From NCBI RefSeq assembly GCF_036924715.1, contig NZ_JAZHSB010000001.1, positions 3,029,001 through 3,093,000 on the forward strand: a stretch of 64,000 nucleotides of DNA, in the 5' to 3' direction. Every line of letters starts with the position of its first letter. The stretch's first letter is position 1. Below, in pieces: positions 1-8,002 of this stretch. The stretch is from Bradyrhizobium sp. AZCC 1721 (GTDB taxonomy: Bacteria > Pseudomonadota > Alphaproteobacteria > Rhizobiales > Xanthobacteraceae). The notes under the pieces were generated by a model, which was given only the letters and a program-made list of their open reading frames with translations, did no database searches and was not told the origin of the DNA. The translations under genes were made by a program, and so were the position numbers.

Positions 1-58
1 CTTGCATACAGCCGCCCAGCAGCCCTACCAGTAACAACGCGAGCCCACGCCCCATCAT
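1..58 (-). CDS. N-terminus of a lipoprotein (cut by window edge)
   Basis: Reading leftward from an ATG ATG pair at 53-58, the frame gives a start followed by a hydrophobic stretch and the lipobox LLGGC, then runs off the window. A GGAGGA ribosome site lies 6 bases upstream (65-70). The Leu-Gly-Gly-Cys motif after a short hydrophobic segment is the signal for lipid modification by Lgt and cleavage by signal peptidase II, so the product should be a membrane-anchored lipoprotein. Only 19 codons are visible and the function cannot be told. It follows the haloperoxidase-like gene at 204-1454 on the same strand, separated by a strong hairpin. Confidence 0.6.
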   Translation of the reverse strand, partial: MMGRGLALLLVGLLGGCMQ

Positions 59-172
59 CGCGTGTCCTCCAAGAGTCCACATGGACGTAATTTGTTTGCT
101 CAAAAAGTGTGGAAATCAAGGCGTCGCTCCCGGATCGGGTCAGGCCGGGGCATCACGACCTAGCCAGGTGAC

Positions 173-194
173 GTGCTGCGGCAAGCCGCAGCAC
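173..194 (-). terminator. Perfect 9-bp hairpin, possible terminator
   Basis: GTGCTGCGG and CCGCAGCAC flank a 4-base loop. The hairpin sits 10 bases past the stop of the leftward gene ending at 204 and before the lipoprotein start at 58. No clear U-tract follows, so termination is an inference from position and stem strength. Confidence 0.45.
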
Positions 195-203
195 GCCGCC
201 CGA

Positions 204-1454
204 TTACCGAGTGCCTTGAGATGGCGCCGAAACATGCGTCGGCTTCACGTAGTAGTTTGCCACCAGATGGTCGGCGATCTTGCGACCCATCGCTTCTCCG
301 ACCTCCAGCGAATTGCGGAAATGAATGCCGCCCCAGATGCGCACTTCTTTGTGCTCCTGGGTCATCTGCGCAAAGCTGGTGAATTGGCGCGAAAGGCGCG
401 CGTCGGAAGTATCGGTCGCGGTGAAGCTTTCTGTCCCGGCGCCGAAAACAGCTTCCAGAACGCCTTGTGCCGCACCCGCGTTGATCCCGGCCTGCGACGG
501 GTATTCGGGATGCATCGGCGTAGTGTTCAGAGGCTGCCAGCCTGCCTCGCGCTCCGTCGCATCGTTGCCGTCCTGGTCGCCGTTGCGGATCGCGGTAATC
601 GGCCGCCAGAAATTGTATTGGAATTTGGCGTCCCAATCGACGATGAAGCAGTTGGCGAGAGCCATGGACATCAGTGCAAACACTCGCGCGCTTTCTGCCA
701 CCGGGAGGCCATGACGAGCGGAAGCCTGCCGAGCCGCCTGGAACCATGCGGGCCCGAGGTTGGCTTGCGTCCAGAAGCGCACGGCGTCGGACTGCGCGTC
801 GGTCCGCTTCGCGCTTTTTACCCCACCCATTTCCTTGGTTTCATTGTAATCGCGCGCATAAAGAGCGCTGTTGAGGGCCGGGGGCGCACCCGGGCGGAAC
901 TGACTTGCACTCTCCAAGCCCCACGGCTTGGCTGTCGCATATTGAGGGAAGAGCGGCGGCGTGGTCGGCACCCATATGCCAGCCGTGGTGAACGGGCGGT
1001 ATGTGTCGGGCGCGTTTGTCGCGTCGCTCTGACGTTCGGCGAAAACGGCGTCCGCAACTTTTGCGCCTAAATCAATACCCGCGGCCCGAGCGGGGTTGTC
1101 CGGAATGATTTTCATCGTCTCCGCGAAGGCTGCATCGATCCGCTCCTTCTGGCCGGGATACTGGCGCATGAGAATTTCGCGGGCAGCCGCCGCAGCGGCG
1201 GCCTCGGCTGAAGCGTTCGGGTCAATTGGAAGCTCCTGTATGTAACGCGAATATCGGTTCTGCACCGAGTTGACCGCGTCAGACATGGACACGTTTACGA
1301 GGGCCATGCTGCGCGTCCACGGATTACCGCCAACGTTGACCGCCTTCATCACGGCCATTGCGGTGTTGTTCCAATCGGCGATGACGTCCGCGTGGACCGC
1401 TGTATTGGCTGAAATTAGTCCCAGGCCGACGATTGCAGCTTTCAGTACGTTCAT
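204..1454 (-). CDS. Secreted vanadium haloperoxidase/PAP2-like protein, first paralogue
   Basis: This 416-residue protein has a signal peptide (about residues 1-22, ending AVHA) and the vanadium haloperoxidase / PAP2 phosphatase fold signature. Motif 1, KX6RP, is present at K277-R284-P285. Motif 2 reads HPEYPSQAG at 315-323, where the acid-base His of the usual PSGH/PAAH is replaced by Ala322. In motif 3 the vanadate- or phosphate-linking His378 is present (R372-X5-H), but the usual Asp after HX3 is Ser382. Enzymes of this family oxidise halides or remove phosphate in the periplasm; with these changes activity is uncertain. The start at 1454 is chosen because AGGAGG lies just upstream and it begins the signal peptide, whereas an upstream in-frame start adds 48 non-conserved residues. 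A close paralogue lies at 2083-3321. Confidence 0.85.
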   Translation of the reverse strand: MNVLKAAIVGLGLISANTAVHADVIADWNNTAMAVMKAVNVGGNPWTRSMALVNVSMSDAVNSVQNRYSRYIQELPIDPNASAEAAAAAAAREILMRQYPGQKERIDAAFAETMKIIPDNPARAAGIDLGAKVADAVFAERQSDATNAPDTYRPFTTAGIWVPTTPPLFPQYATAKPWGLESASQFRPGAPPALNSALYARDYNETKEMGGVKSAKRTDAQSDAVRFWTQANLGPAWFQAARQASARHGLPVAESARVFALMSMALANCFIVDWDAKFQYNFWRPITAIRNGDQDGNDATEREAGWQPLNTTPMHPEYPSQAGINAGAAQGVLEAVFGAGTESFTATDTSDARLSRQFTSFAQMTQEHKEVRIWGGIHFRNSLEVGEAMGRKIADHLVANYYVKPTHVSAPSQGTR

Positions 1455-1645
1455 CGTTGCCTCCTTCGAAAAAGGTGGACTTTCAAATGACTGTCGATGT
1501 CGTGTGTACGTACCTCCGTATTCATCTTGTCGTGCGCGCAGCCGCATCTGTGCTCCGTCACGCGAAGGCGTCGCCCAACTGCCAAGGGTCCATTGCAACT
1601 TTCGCCAAGTCGGCCGATCGCGGCGGCACTTAGCGAACGGCGAGC

Positions 1646-1876
1646 CTATTGCTCGGGCGTGTCCGTTGTCGAAGAAGACATCGCGGACCAGCGCTCGTCA
1701 AAACTCGCAGTTGGGAGTTCGTTCGCGTCAACCGTGCGGCCATTCGACATGGTCGTACCGGCGGAGACGGCAATGCTCTCCGTCGAAGGCGAGTGCGACC
1801 TCATGGTGGCGGCGGATGCGGCAACAGCAAGCAGAGCGACAGCCACGAACCCAGTTATCGTTCGATGCTTCGTCAT
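1646..1876 (-). CDS. Small secreted protein, 76 aa
   Basis: Starts at an ATG with AGGAGG 6 bases upstream and encodes a hydrophobic leader (residues 8-24, Ala/Val/Leu-rich) followed by about 50 polar, Ser/Thr-rich residues. No family is recognised. A longer upstream reading in the same frame is only the shadow of the neighbouring haloperoxidase gene. It lies between the two paralogous haloperoxidase-like genes on the same strand, so it is probably exported with them. The good ribosome site and leader support a real gene; function is unknown. Confidence 0.55.
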   Translation of the reverse strand: MTKHRTITGFVAVALLAVAASAATMRSHSPSTESIAVSAGTTMSNGRTVDANELPTASFDERWSAMSSSTTDTPEQ

Positions 1877-2037
1877 CAGAACCTCCTGTGGTCCCGAGAG
1901 CCCCTTAGGGTGGGTCAGGGGAACGTCGCGAAGGTTCAACGGCAAAGCGAAAAGTGTGGATTGTGTGTTTCCACAGATCGGACAACTAAGTTGTCCCGAA
2001 TTCAAACTGCTCACGCGACATTCGTGCATAGGCGAAT

Positions 2038-2059
2038 GCCCCGGATTTTCATCCGGGGC
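2038..2059 (-). terminator. Intrinsic-type hairpin after haloperoxidase 2
   Basis: GCCCCGGAT / ATCCGGGGC form a perfect 9-bp stem around a TTTC loop, 23 bases past the leftward stop at 2083. On the plus strand it is followed by TTTC. The position between two same-strand genes fits a terminator. Confidence 0.55.
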
Positions 2060-2082
2060 TTTCGCGTGATCAACTCGAGAGC

Positions 2083-3321
2083 TCAAGGCGCCCGCTTGAG
2101 CGTGTTCTCGATCATGTAGGCCGCGACCTTTCGGCCCACGTCCTCGCTGGTGCGGATCGCGAATCGATAGTGCACACCGCCCCACACGCGGACATTCTTC
2201 TGCTCCTCCGCCATATCGGCCAGGCTGGCGAATTGCCGCGTTCGCTTCGCATCTCGCACATCGGTTGCCGTGAAAGGAATCGCCTTCACGGGACCGAACA
2301 CCGATTCCAGAACCGCCGTCGCGATCGTTGCGTTGATGGTCGCCTGCGAGGGATATTCTGGATGCATCGGCGTTGGGTTGAACGAGGTCCAGCCGGCATC
2401 GCGCTCGGTCGCATCGTTGCCGTCCTGGTCGCCATTGCGGATCGCGGTGACCGGTCGCCAGAAATTGTAGGTGTACTTCGCGTCCCAATTGACGATGTAG
2501 GCGTTCGCCAGACTCATGTTGAGCAGGGCGAACAGGCGGGCACATTCGGCGAGTGGCATCTCCTGCTTCATCGCGAGCTCGCGTGCCGCCGCCTGCCATG
2601 CCGGGCCGAAATTAGTGTTTTCCCAGAATTTAACCGCCTCGGTCTGCTCGGCGGTACGCGCCGTGCTCTTGGTGCCGCCGAGGCTCTTGACCTCGTTGTA
2701 GTCCCGCGCCCACTCGTCGCTTGACAGTGCCGGCGGCGGGCCGGGCCGGAACTGGTCGGCACTCCCAAACACCCATGGTTTCGCGCGCGCGTATTGCTCC
2801 TGCATCGGCGGTGTGGTCGGCACCCATACCCCTGGGGCAGTGTGCGGCCGATAGGTGTCCGCAGCGTTGGTGCCGTCGTTTGCGCGGTCGGCCCGTACCG
2901 CGTCGGCGACCGCCATACCCAGTTTGATGCCTTCGGTCTTGGCTGGCCCCTCGGGGATCGCCTTGAGCGATGCCGCGTAGGCCTCTTCGATCTTGTCTTT
3001 CTTTGCCGGGTAGATCTGAACAAGGATCTGCCGCGCGGCCGTCGCGGCCGCGGCTTCGGCCGACGCGCCAGGCGCAGCCGGAACCGTCGCGACCACGCGG
3101 GTGTAGCGGTTATGCACGGTATTGATCGCATCCGACATCGCAACATGCACCATGGCCAAGGTGCGCAGTTTGGGATTGTTGCCGAGGTCATTGGCCACCA
3201 GGGTACCGGTGGTCACGTTCCAGTCAGTGACGACATCGGCGCGCGCCGGCGCGCCCAACAGCGCGGCAGCGATGATGCCCGGCAGCAGAGTAGCTGCCGA
3301 CATTCCTAAAACGGATTTCAT
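2083..3321 (-). CDS. Secreted vanadium haloperoxidase/PAP2-like protein, second paralogue
   Basis: A 412-residue exported protein, closely similar along its whole length to the product of 204-1454, so the pair arose by duplication. A signal peptide covers about residues 1-28 (ending APARA). Motif 1 KX6RP is K282-R289-P290. Motif 2 is HPEYPSQA at 320-327 with Ala327 where the acid-base His is expected. Motif 3 has R378-X5-H384, with Ala388 in place of the final Asp. Both copies thus share the same loss at motif 2, which argues for a subfamily trait rather than decay. Start at 3321 has AGGAGT upstream; the upstream extension in frame is non-conserved. It shares the 3322-3594 divergent region with the cyclase gene. 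Confidence 0.85.
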   Translation of the reverse strand: MKSVLGMSAATLLPGIIAAALLGAPARADVVTDWNVTTGTLVANDLGNNPKLRTLAMVHVAMSDAINTVHNRYTRVVATVPAAPGASAEAAAATAARQILVQIYPAKKDKIEEAYAASLKAIPEGPAKTEGIKLGMAVADAVRADRANDGTNAADTYRPHTAPGVWVPTTPPMQEQYARAKPWVFGSADQFRPGPPPALSSDEWARDYNEVKSLGGTKSTARTAEQTEAVKFWENTNFGPAWQAAARELAMKQEMPLAECARLFALLNMSLANAYIVNWDAKYTYNFWRPVTAIRNGDQDGNDATERDAGWTSFNPTPMHPEYPSQATINATIATAVLESVFGPVKAIPFTATDVRDAKRTRQFASLADMAEEQKNVRVWGGVHYRFAIRTSEDVGRKVAAYMIENTLKRAP

Positions 3322-3594
3322 CGGAAGACTCCTTTTTGCCGCCCACGCGATGGAGTGTTGGTTCACGCCAGGTGGGCATGGGCACCTTAGTCCTCCGCAT
3401 TTCATCTTGGTGTGAACCACTTCACCTGTGGCGCGAGACATCCGAGCGGGACTATCGGCTTTTGCGGCACTAGCCATCGCGTCTCTCTGAATTTTTGCTG
3501 AGGCGGGCGCCGACCGACAATCTCGTTGATCCCACGGTGAGCTCAGGCCTAGACTGGGGAAGCTGAGCTATCCATGTCGTTCCAGGAGGATTCC

Positions 3595-4641
3595 ATGAAG
3601 GTAGTTTCGCGATTCCTGCTCGCCGTGACCGTTCTCGCATTCGCCGCCGGCGGAGGCTATGCGCAGGACGGTGGCATGAAGAAGTGGTCAAAAGGAAAAG
3701 GATGGGGCTGGGTCTGGGGACCTCAGGACGAGGTCGGAAACCTCAACGAGATGACTGATGCATCACGTTTGGCTGCCTTGAAGCTCGTGACACAGGGTAG
3801 GGTCTACGATCTCGGCCTTCCGTACGACCGCTATTCATACAAATGGCCCGGCCACAGCCCGGGAGAAATCATGAGCTTCCGGTCGCCCGCGGGCGTGAGG
3901 AGCCAGAAGGATCTGTCGTTCACCACGCCGGAGGGCGGCAATACGGGCATCACCGCCTGGCATAGCAACGCGATCTTCATGAACGACAACGTGGCGACCC
4001 AGATTGATGGGCTCGGCCACGTCACGCATGGACCGAAGAACGAGTTTTACAACGGTTTCACGTCCGACGAGTGGGGCGGCGACTTCGGCGTTCGCAAGGC
4101 TGACGTGACCACGATCCCGCCGATCGTCGCGCGGGGCGTCTTGGTCGACGTTGCGGGCTTCAAGAACGTGGAGGCCCTTCCGTCTTCCTATGAAATCACT
4201 GTCGCTGATATCGAGGGCGCGTTGAAGGCGCAGAATGTCGACGTCACCCCGGGCACGGTCGTTCTGCTGCGCACGGGAACTGCGCGCTACTGGGGCGAGA
4301 ACGGCCGCGACCATGCCAAAATCGGCCAGCACGACTCGGCGGGCATCGGCCTGACAGCCGCGAAGTGGCTCGTCGAGGAGAAGGGCGCGCTTATGCTCGG
4401 TTCCGATACATCCGGGCTCGAATATGGGCCGCCGAAGCCGGCCGACTCTCAGGCCGTTGGCGGCAGCTTCATCCCGGTCCACGTCTATCTGCTGGTCCAG
4501 CAGGGCGTCCACATCCTGGAGTTCAATAACCTTGAGCGGCTTGCTGCAGATCGTGTCTACGAGTTCGCCTATATCCTGACCACAAACGCCATCCGCGGTA
4601 CCGTGGCCGGCACGACGCTGCGGCCGCTCGCCCTCCGTTGA
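3595..4641 (+). CDS. Exported cyclase-family (kynurenine formamidase-like) metal hydrolase
   Basis: A 348-residue protein with a signal peptide (residues 1-23, ending GYAQ) and the PF04199 cyclase fold. The metal-binding region reads ATQIDGLGH at 134-142, a variant of the HxGTHxDxPxH motif with Asp138 and His142 conserved, as in the cyclase subgroup with a TQxD signature. Family members hydrolyse amides or cyclic substrates such as N-formylkynurenine; the substrate here is unknown. The start at 3595 has AGGAGG 5 bases upstream and opens the leader; a start 7 codons earlier lies before that site. Divergent from the second haloperoxidase gene. Confidence 0.8.
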   Translation: MKVVSRFLLAVTVLAFAAGGGYAQDGGMKKWSKGKGWGWVWGPQDEVGNLNEMTDASRLAALKLVTQGRVYDLGLPYDRYSYKWPGHSPGEIMSFRSPAGVRSQKDLSFTTPEGGNTGITAWHSNAIFMNDNVATQIDGLGHVTHGPKNEFYNGFTSDEWGGDFGVRKADVTTIPPIVARGVLVDVAGFKNVEALPSSYEITVADIEGALKAQNVDVTPGTVVLLRTGTARYWGENGRDHAKIGQHDSAGIGLTAAKWLVEEKGALMLGSDTSGLEYGPPKPADSQAVGGSFIPVHVYLLVQQGVHILEFNNLERLAADRVYEFAYILTTNAIRGTVAGTTLRPLALR

Positions 4642-4667
4642 GAAGTTGCGTCCGTTAGGGCCACATT

Positions 4668-4685
4668 CAGAGCGGACACGCTCTG
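4668..4685 (+). terminator. 7-bp hairpin after the cyclase gene
   Basis: CAGAGCG and CGCTCTG flank a GACA loop 27 bases after the cyclase stop. No long T-run follows. The rest of 4686-4942 holds no gene I can support. Confidence 0.4.
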
Positions 4686-4942
4686 CCTATCTTCCAACCG
4701 CCGGTTTGTGCCAATAGCAGAGGTGCGCACCAGATAAGCCACTGCCCCTTACCTATTCTTAAGGTTGTCCGGATCGGCTTCCGATCACCGCGCAACTGCG
4801 CCTCTCTTGAGAGCATTTTGCGCGAGAAAAGCATCAATGAGCGGCGGACCTGCGCCATTGCTAAGGGGAAACGTCCCTGTATAGTGTGAGTGATAACGAG
4901 CGCAACTTAACCGCGACAACGCGGTGATGTGGAGAATGCTCG

Positions 4943-5263
4943 ATGAACAAAGTGCTCGCAGTTCTGTTGGGGGCGTCATTCCTCAGTTTGGCTGAGTTGC
5001 TTCCTCCCGTCATTCCCAACGCAGTTGCGCAAAGCGTTACTATCGATCGCGACGGTGTTCGCATCGATCGCAGAGGACGCATTGATCGGCAGGACGCAAC
5101 ACGAATCGCGCGACGCAATGGCGTCCATCGCATCCGGAACATCGACAGGCGCGGCAGATACTGGGTCGTCACAGGTGAGACGCGCCGGGGGCGCGACATC
5201 TTAAGGCTAACGATTGATGCAAGAAGCGGCCGAGTGATTGGACGTCGCTACATGCATCGCTGA
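4943..5263 (+). CDS. Small basic secreted protein, PepSY-like C-terminus
   Basis: A 106-residue protein with a signal peptide to about residue 30 (ending AVAQ), then a strongly basic segment rich in Arg-Asp-Arg repeats. The last 45 residues read like a PepSY fold (a strand with YWVV, then LRLTIDARSGRVIG, the usual Asp-x-x-x-Gly-x-Val turn). PepSY domains are often periplasmic inhibitors or sensors. GGAG lies upstream of the ATG. The assignment to PepSY rests on pattern only, and the role is unknown. Confidence 0.65.
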   Translation: MNKVLAVLLGASFLSLAELLPPVIPNAVAQSVTIDRDGVRIDRRGRIDRQDATRIARRNGVHRIRNIDRRGRYWVVTGETRRGRDILRLTIDARSGRVIGRRYMHR

Positions 5264-5346
5264 AAACTTAAGCGCTCTGGTTCGCACTGCGCGGCAATGT
5301 TGTTGTCATGAATACACCTTGGCGATCCGCTGCTCGTGAGGGTCAA

Positions 5347-6705
5347 ATGGTTTCCGCGCATTTCTGCCGTTTGGTTGCGCTACAGATCTGTGCGCTGGCG
5401 CTCCCGATGGACGTGGCGCCAGCCCAGCAAGTAAACCACGCGACAACGCTCTTCAACAATGTCAGGGTCTTCGATGGCAAGGGCCAGACGTTATCCGAAC
5501 CGACAAACGTTCTTGTTCGAGGTAATCTGATCGAAACAATTTCCCAGACACCGATTTCGGTTGATCGAAGCGCCACTACGACGATTATCGACGGAGGTGG
5601 GCGAACGCTGATGCCCGGCCTGATCGACGTGCATTGGCACGCGATGTTGATCCGGGTGACGCCGGCACAGTCGCTCGGCGACGTCGGCTACCTTAATCTC
5701 GTGGCTGGCAACGAGGCGACTGACACTCTGATGCGCGGCTTCACCACCGTACGCGACGTGGGCGGTCCGGTGTTCGGTCTCAAGAGCGCCATCGACGAGG
5801 GTATCGTCAAAGGCCCGCGCATTTATCCGTCCGGTGCCGTGATTACTGTCACGAGCGGGCATGGGGATTTCCGTCAGCTAACTGATCTGCCGCGGACGAT
5901 CGGCGGCATGCTGACGCGTATGGAGCAGACTGGCGGCGCGATGGTTGCGGACAGTCCCGACGAGGTGCGATTGCGCGTCCGCGAACAGTTCATGCAGGGA
6001 GCCTCCCAAGTCAAATTGACGGCAGGCGGCGGGGTGTCGTCACCCTTCAGTCCGATTGATGTGACCACATTTACCGCGACCGAAATGCGCGCCGCCGTTG
6101 AGGCAGCCGAGAATTGGGGCACCTACGTTACCGCGCATGCCTTTACGCCACATGCGATCCAGGTGGCTATTGCGGCTGGCGTGAAGTGTATCGAACATGG
6201 CATGCTGATGGACGACGCAACCGCCAAACTGTTCGCCGAAAAAGGGATTTGGCTAAGCATGCAGCCACTCCCCGAGGACTTGCGGCTGGGCTTTCCAGTG
6301 GGTTCAGTTCAGCGAGCCAAGGCGGATGAGGTCTGGCCCGGCATAGGTCGGACTTACGAACTGGCGAAGAAGTACAAGATCAAGACGGCGTGGGGCACTG
6401 ACGTCCTATTCTCTGCTGCGCTGGCGCGCCAACAAGGGGCAATTCTGGCCTCGCTCACTCGCTGGTACACACCCGCCGAAGCGCTAATCATGGCAACCTC
6501 GACTAACGCCCAACTGCTGGAACTCTCCGGAAAACGAAATCCCTATCCGGGAAAGCTCGGCGTCGTGGAGCGGGGAGCGCTCGCCGATCTCTTGCTCGTC
6601 GATGGCAATCCGCTGGACAACATCAGCCTCATTGCCGATCCTGCCAACAGCTTCAAGGTCATCATGAAGGACGGTACGATTCACAAAAATACTCTGGCCA
6701 AGTGA
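5347..6705 (+). CDS. Exported amidohydrolase (imidazolonepropionase / Xaa-Pro dipeptidase type)
   Basis: A metal-dependent amidohydrolase of about 452 residues with an N-terminal signal peptide (ending APAQQ). The visible metal set is HWH in LIDVHWHAML, the candidate carbamylated Lys in QVKLTAGGG, His in VTAHAF, His in CIEHGM and Asp in AWGTD. This is the pattern of the bacterial peptidase-like amidohydrolases that cleave N-acyl or Xaa-Pro/Arg dipeptides, so a periplasmic dipeptide or amide substrate is likely. Start at 5347 is preferred because GAGGGT precedes it and the leader begins there; an ATG at 5308 lacks a ribosome site. Stands alone, same strand as the small basic protein upstream. 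Confidence 0.8.
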   Translation: MVSAHFCRLVALQICALALPMDVAPAQQVNHATTLFNNVRVFDGKGQTLSEPTNVLVRGNLIETISQTPISVDRSATTTIIDGGGRTLMPGLIDVHWHAMLIRVTPAQSLGDVGYLNLVAGNEATDTLMRGFTTVRDVGGPVFGLKSAIDEGIVKGPRIYPSGAVITVTSGHGDFRQLTDLPRTIGGMLTRMEQTGGAMVADSPDEVRLRVREQFMQGASQVKLTAGGGVSSPFSPIDVTTFTATEMRAAVEAAENWGTYVTAHAFTPHAIQVAIAAGVKCIEHGMLMDDATAKLFAEKGIWLSMQPLPEDLRLGFPVGSVQRAKADEVWPGIGRTYELAKKYKIKTAWGTDVLFSAALARQQGAILASLTRWYTPAEALIMATSTNAQLLELSGKRNPYPGKLGVVERGALADLLLVDGNPLDNISLIADPANSFKVIMKDGTIHKNTLAK

Positions 6706-7071
6706 GGACGTGCTGAGCCTGCTTTTCGGAATTGCATCCTCGCCTCTCGGCTGGGCGGTCGCGGCAATCGGCTTTCTTTGCCGAGTTATTCTCATCGCGT
6801 GGCATCAACGCGCCTGCGCAGGCGGCCGAGGGCCAAGCCGATTTCTCGCAGCGGATTCGTGCATCCTTGCCGACAATACTTCTGCCTGAATGGATGCCGG
6901 CAGTTTCATGGCGAACCATCGCGGACGAGCGGCATCTTCCCTTTGTCAGTCCGCGTCCGCTATGGATCCATCCTCAGACGTCGGCGTACGCGGCCATCAA
7001 GTCCGCTCACCTCTCGATAGCTGATATTGTCGCGCTGGTTCGGCAGTTCGTTTAACTCGAGGCAGGTTACG
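6706..7071 (+). other. Gap with one doubtful ORF (6732-7055)
   Basis: Between the amidohydrolase and the acetyltransferase there is an open frame from a TTG at 6732 to 7055 (107 codons). Its last third reads like ordinary protein (ending ADIVALVRQFV), but it has no convincing ribosome site and I recognise no family. It may be the worn 3' end of a lost gene. Nothing else is visible here. Confidence 0.25.
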
Positions 7072-7518
7072 ATGGAGACCGTTTACCGTCGGGCGACGCG
7101 TAAGGACGCAAGCGGTCTCCACGACATTCGACGGCGATCTATCCTTGGACTCGCGCCGCCAAAAATGCCCGTTGCCGAAGCGCAGGCGTGGGCTGCGAAG
7201 CTCACGCGCGCCGGAATGGAGCAAAAGCTGCGTGAGCTGGAAGTCTGGGTGGCCGAGCTGGATGGCATCGTAGCCGGGTGGGGGGCCATTCGCGGCGACT
7301 GGCTGGAGGGACTCTATACCGACCCGGAATTTGCCCGCCGGGGCGTTGGCGCGGGGTTACTGGAGATGTTCGAGCGGCTGATGTGCGAGCAAGGCATTCG
7401 GGCGGTGCGGGCCGAAGCCAGTTCGAACGCGATGGCATTCTACCTTCGTCGAGGTTACCGGGCGAATGGTCCTCAGTCGCCGAATGGCGCTTGGCCCATT
7501 GCGAAGGAGCTTCTATAG
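7072..7518 (+). CDS. GNAT-family N-acetyltransferase
   Basis: A 148-residue protein with the acetyl-CoA binding motif A: LYTDPEFARRGVGAGLL, containing the R-R-G-x-G-x-G pyrophosphate loop, preceded by the beta-bulge strand AGWGAIRGDWLEGL. The C-terminal AFYLRRGYRANG is the typical motif B. Members transfer an acetyl group to amines of small molecules or proteins; the substrate is not predictable. The start at 7072 has AGG upstream and matches the usual GNAT N-terminus; an earlier in-frame start adds 15 residues of no evident homology. Confidence 0.85.
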   Translation: METVYRRATRKDASGLHDIRRRSILGLAPPKMPVAEAQAWAAKLTRAGMEQKLRELEVWVAELDGIVAGWGAIRGDWLEGLYTDPEFARRGVGAGLLEMFERLMCEQGIRAVRAEASSNAMAFYLRRGYRANGPQSPNGAWPIAKELL

Positions 7519-7548
7519 CCGCCTCCGCCGAAGCTGAGGCCGGAGGTT

Positions 7549-7571
7549 CGAACGGCGCTTTAAACCGTTCG
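7549..7571 (+). terminator. Stem-loop downstream of GNAT gene
   Basis: CGAACGG and CCGTTCG enclose a 9-base loop, 31 bases past the GNAT stop and before the rhodanese ribosome site. There is no immediate T-run, so termination is tentative. Confidence 0.35.
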
Positions 7572-7665
7572 CGGCGCTTGATTTTCACCGCGTGAGGGGC
7601 GACTTTGGCGCCCGCTTGGCCGGGCCCGTCGGAGCCCGCGCGGCAGGTTGTCAGGAGGATATTGC

Positions 7666-7995
7666 GTGGCGGACCATCAGGTGCACGATTTGACGCCGGA
7701 AGACGTTTCCAAGGGGATGGCGGAAGGGCGCTATCTTCTGGTCGATGTCCGCGAGCCCAATGAGGTGGCGGTGGAGGCCTATCCGGATGGGGTGGTCGTT
7801 CCGCTCCAGAGCTTCGATCCGGCGGCCATTCCGGAACCGCAGGGAAAGCAGGTGGTTTTCGCCTGCCGCTCGGGCAAGCGCTCGGTGACGGCTTCGCTCG
7901 CGGCGCAGGCGGCAGGGCTGCCTTACGACAAGCATTTGGCAGGGGGCATCATCGGCTGGAAGGCTGCGGGATTGCCGACCAAGACCGGCGGCTGA
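7666..7995 (+). CDS. Single-domain rhodanese-like sulfurtransferase
   Basis: A 109-residue rhodanese domain with the substrate-entry motif LLVDVREPNE and the active-site loop CRSGKRS, whose Cys would carry the persulfide. Cytoplasmic: no leader. The start is the GTG at 7666, placed 7 bases after AGGAGG (7653-7658); an upstream TTG in frame precedes that site. Stop is 7 bases from the aminotransferase gene, so the two are probably co-transcribed, which would fit a role in sulfur amino acid metabolism, though this is inference. Confidence 0.85.
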   Translation: MADHQVHDLTPEDVSKGMAEGRYLLVDVREPNEVAVEAYPDGVVVPLQSFDPAAIPEPQGKQVVFACRSGKRSVTASLAAQAAGLPYDKHLAGGIIGWKAAGLPTKTGG

Positions 7996-8002
7996 TCTGC
8001 CA

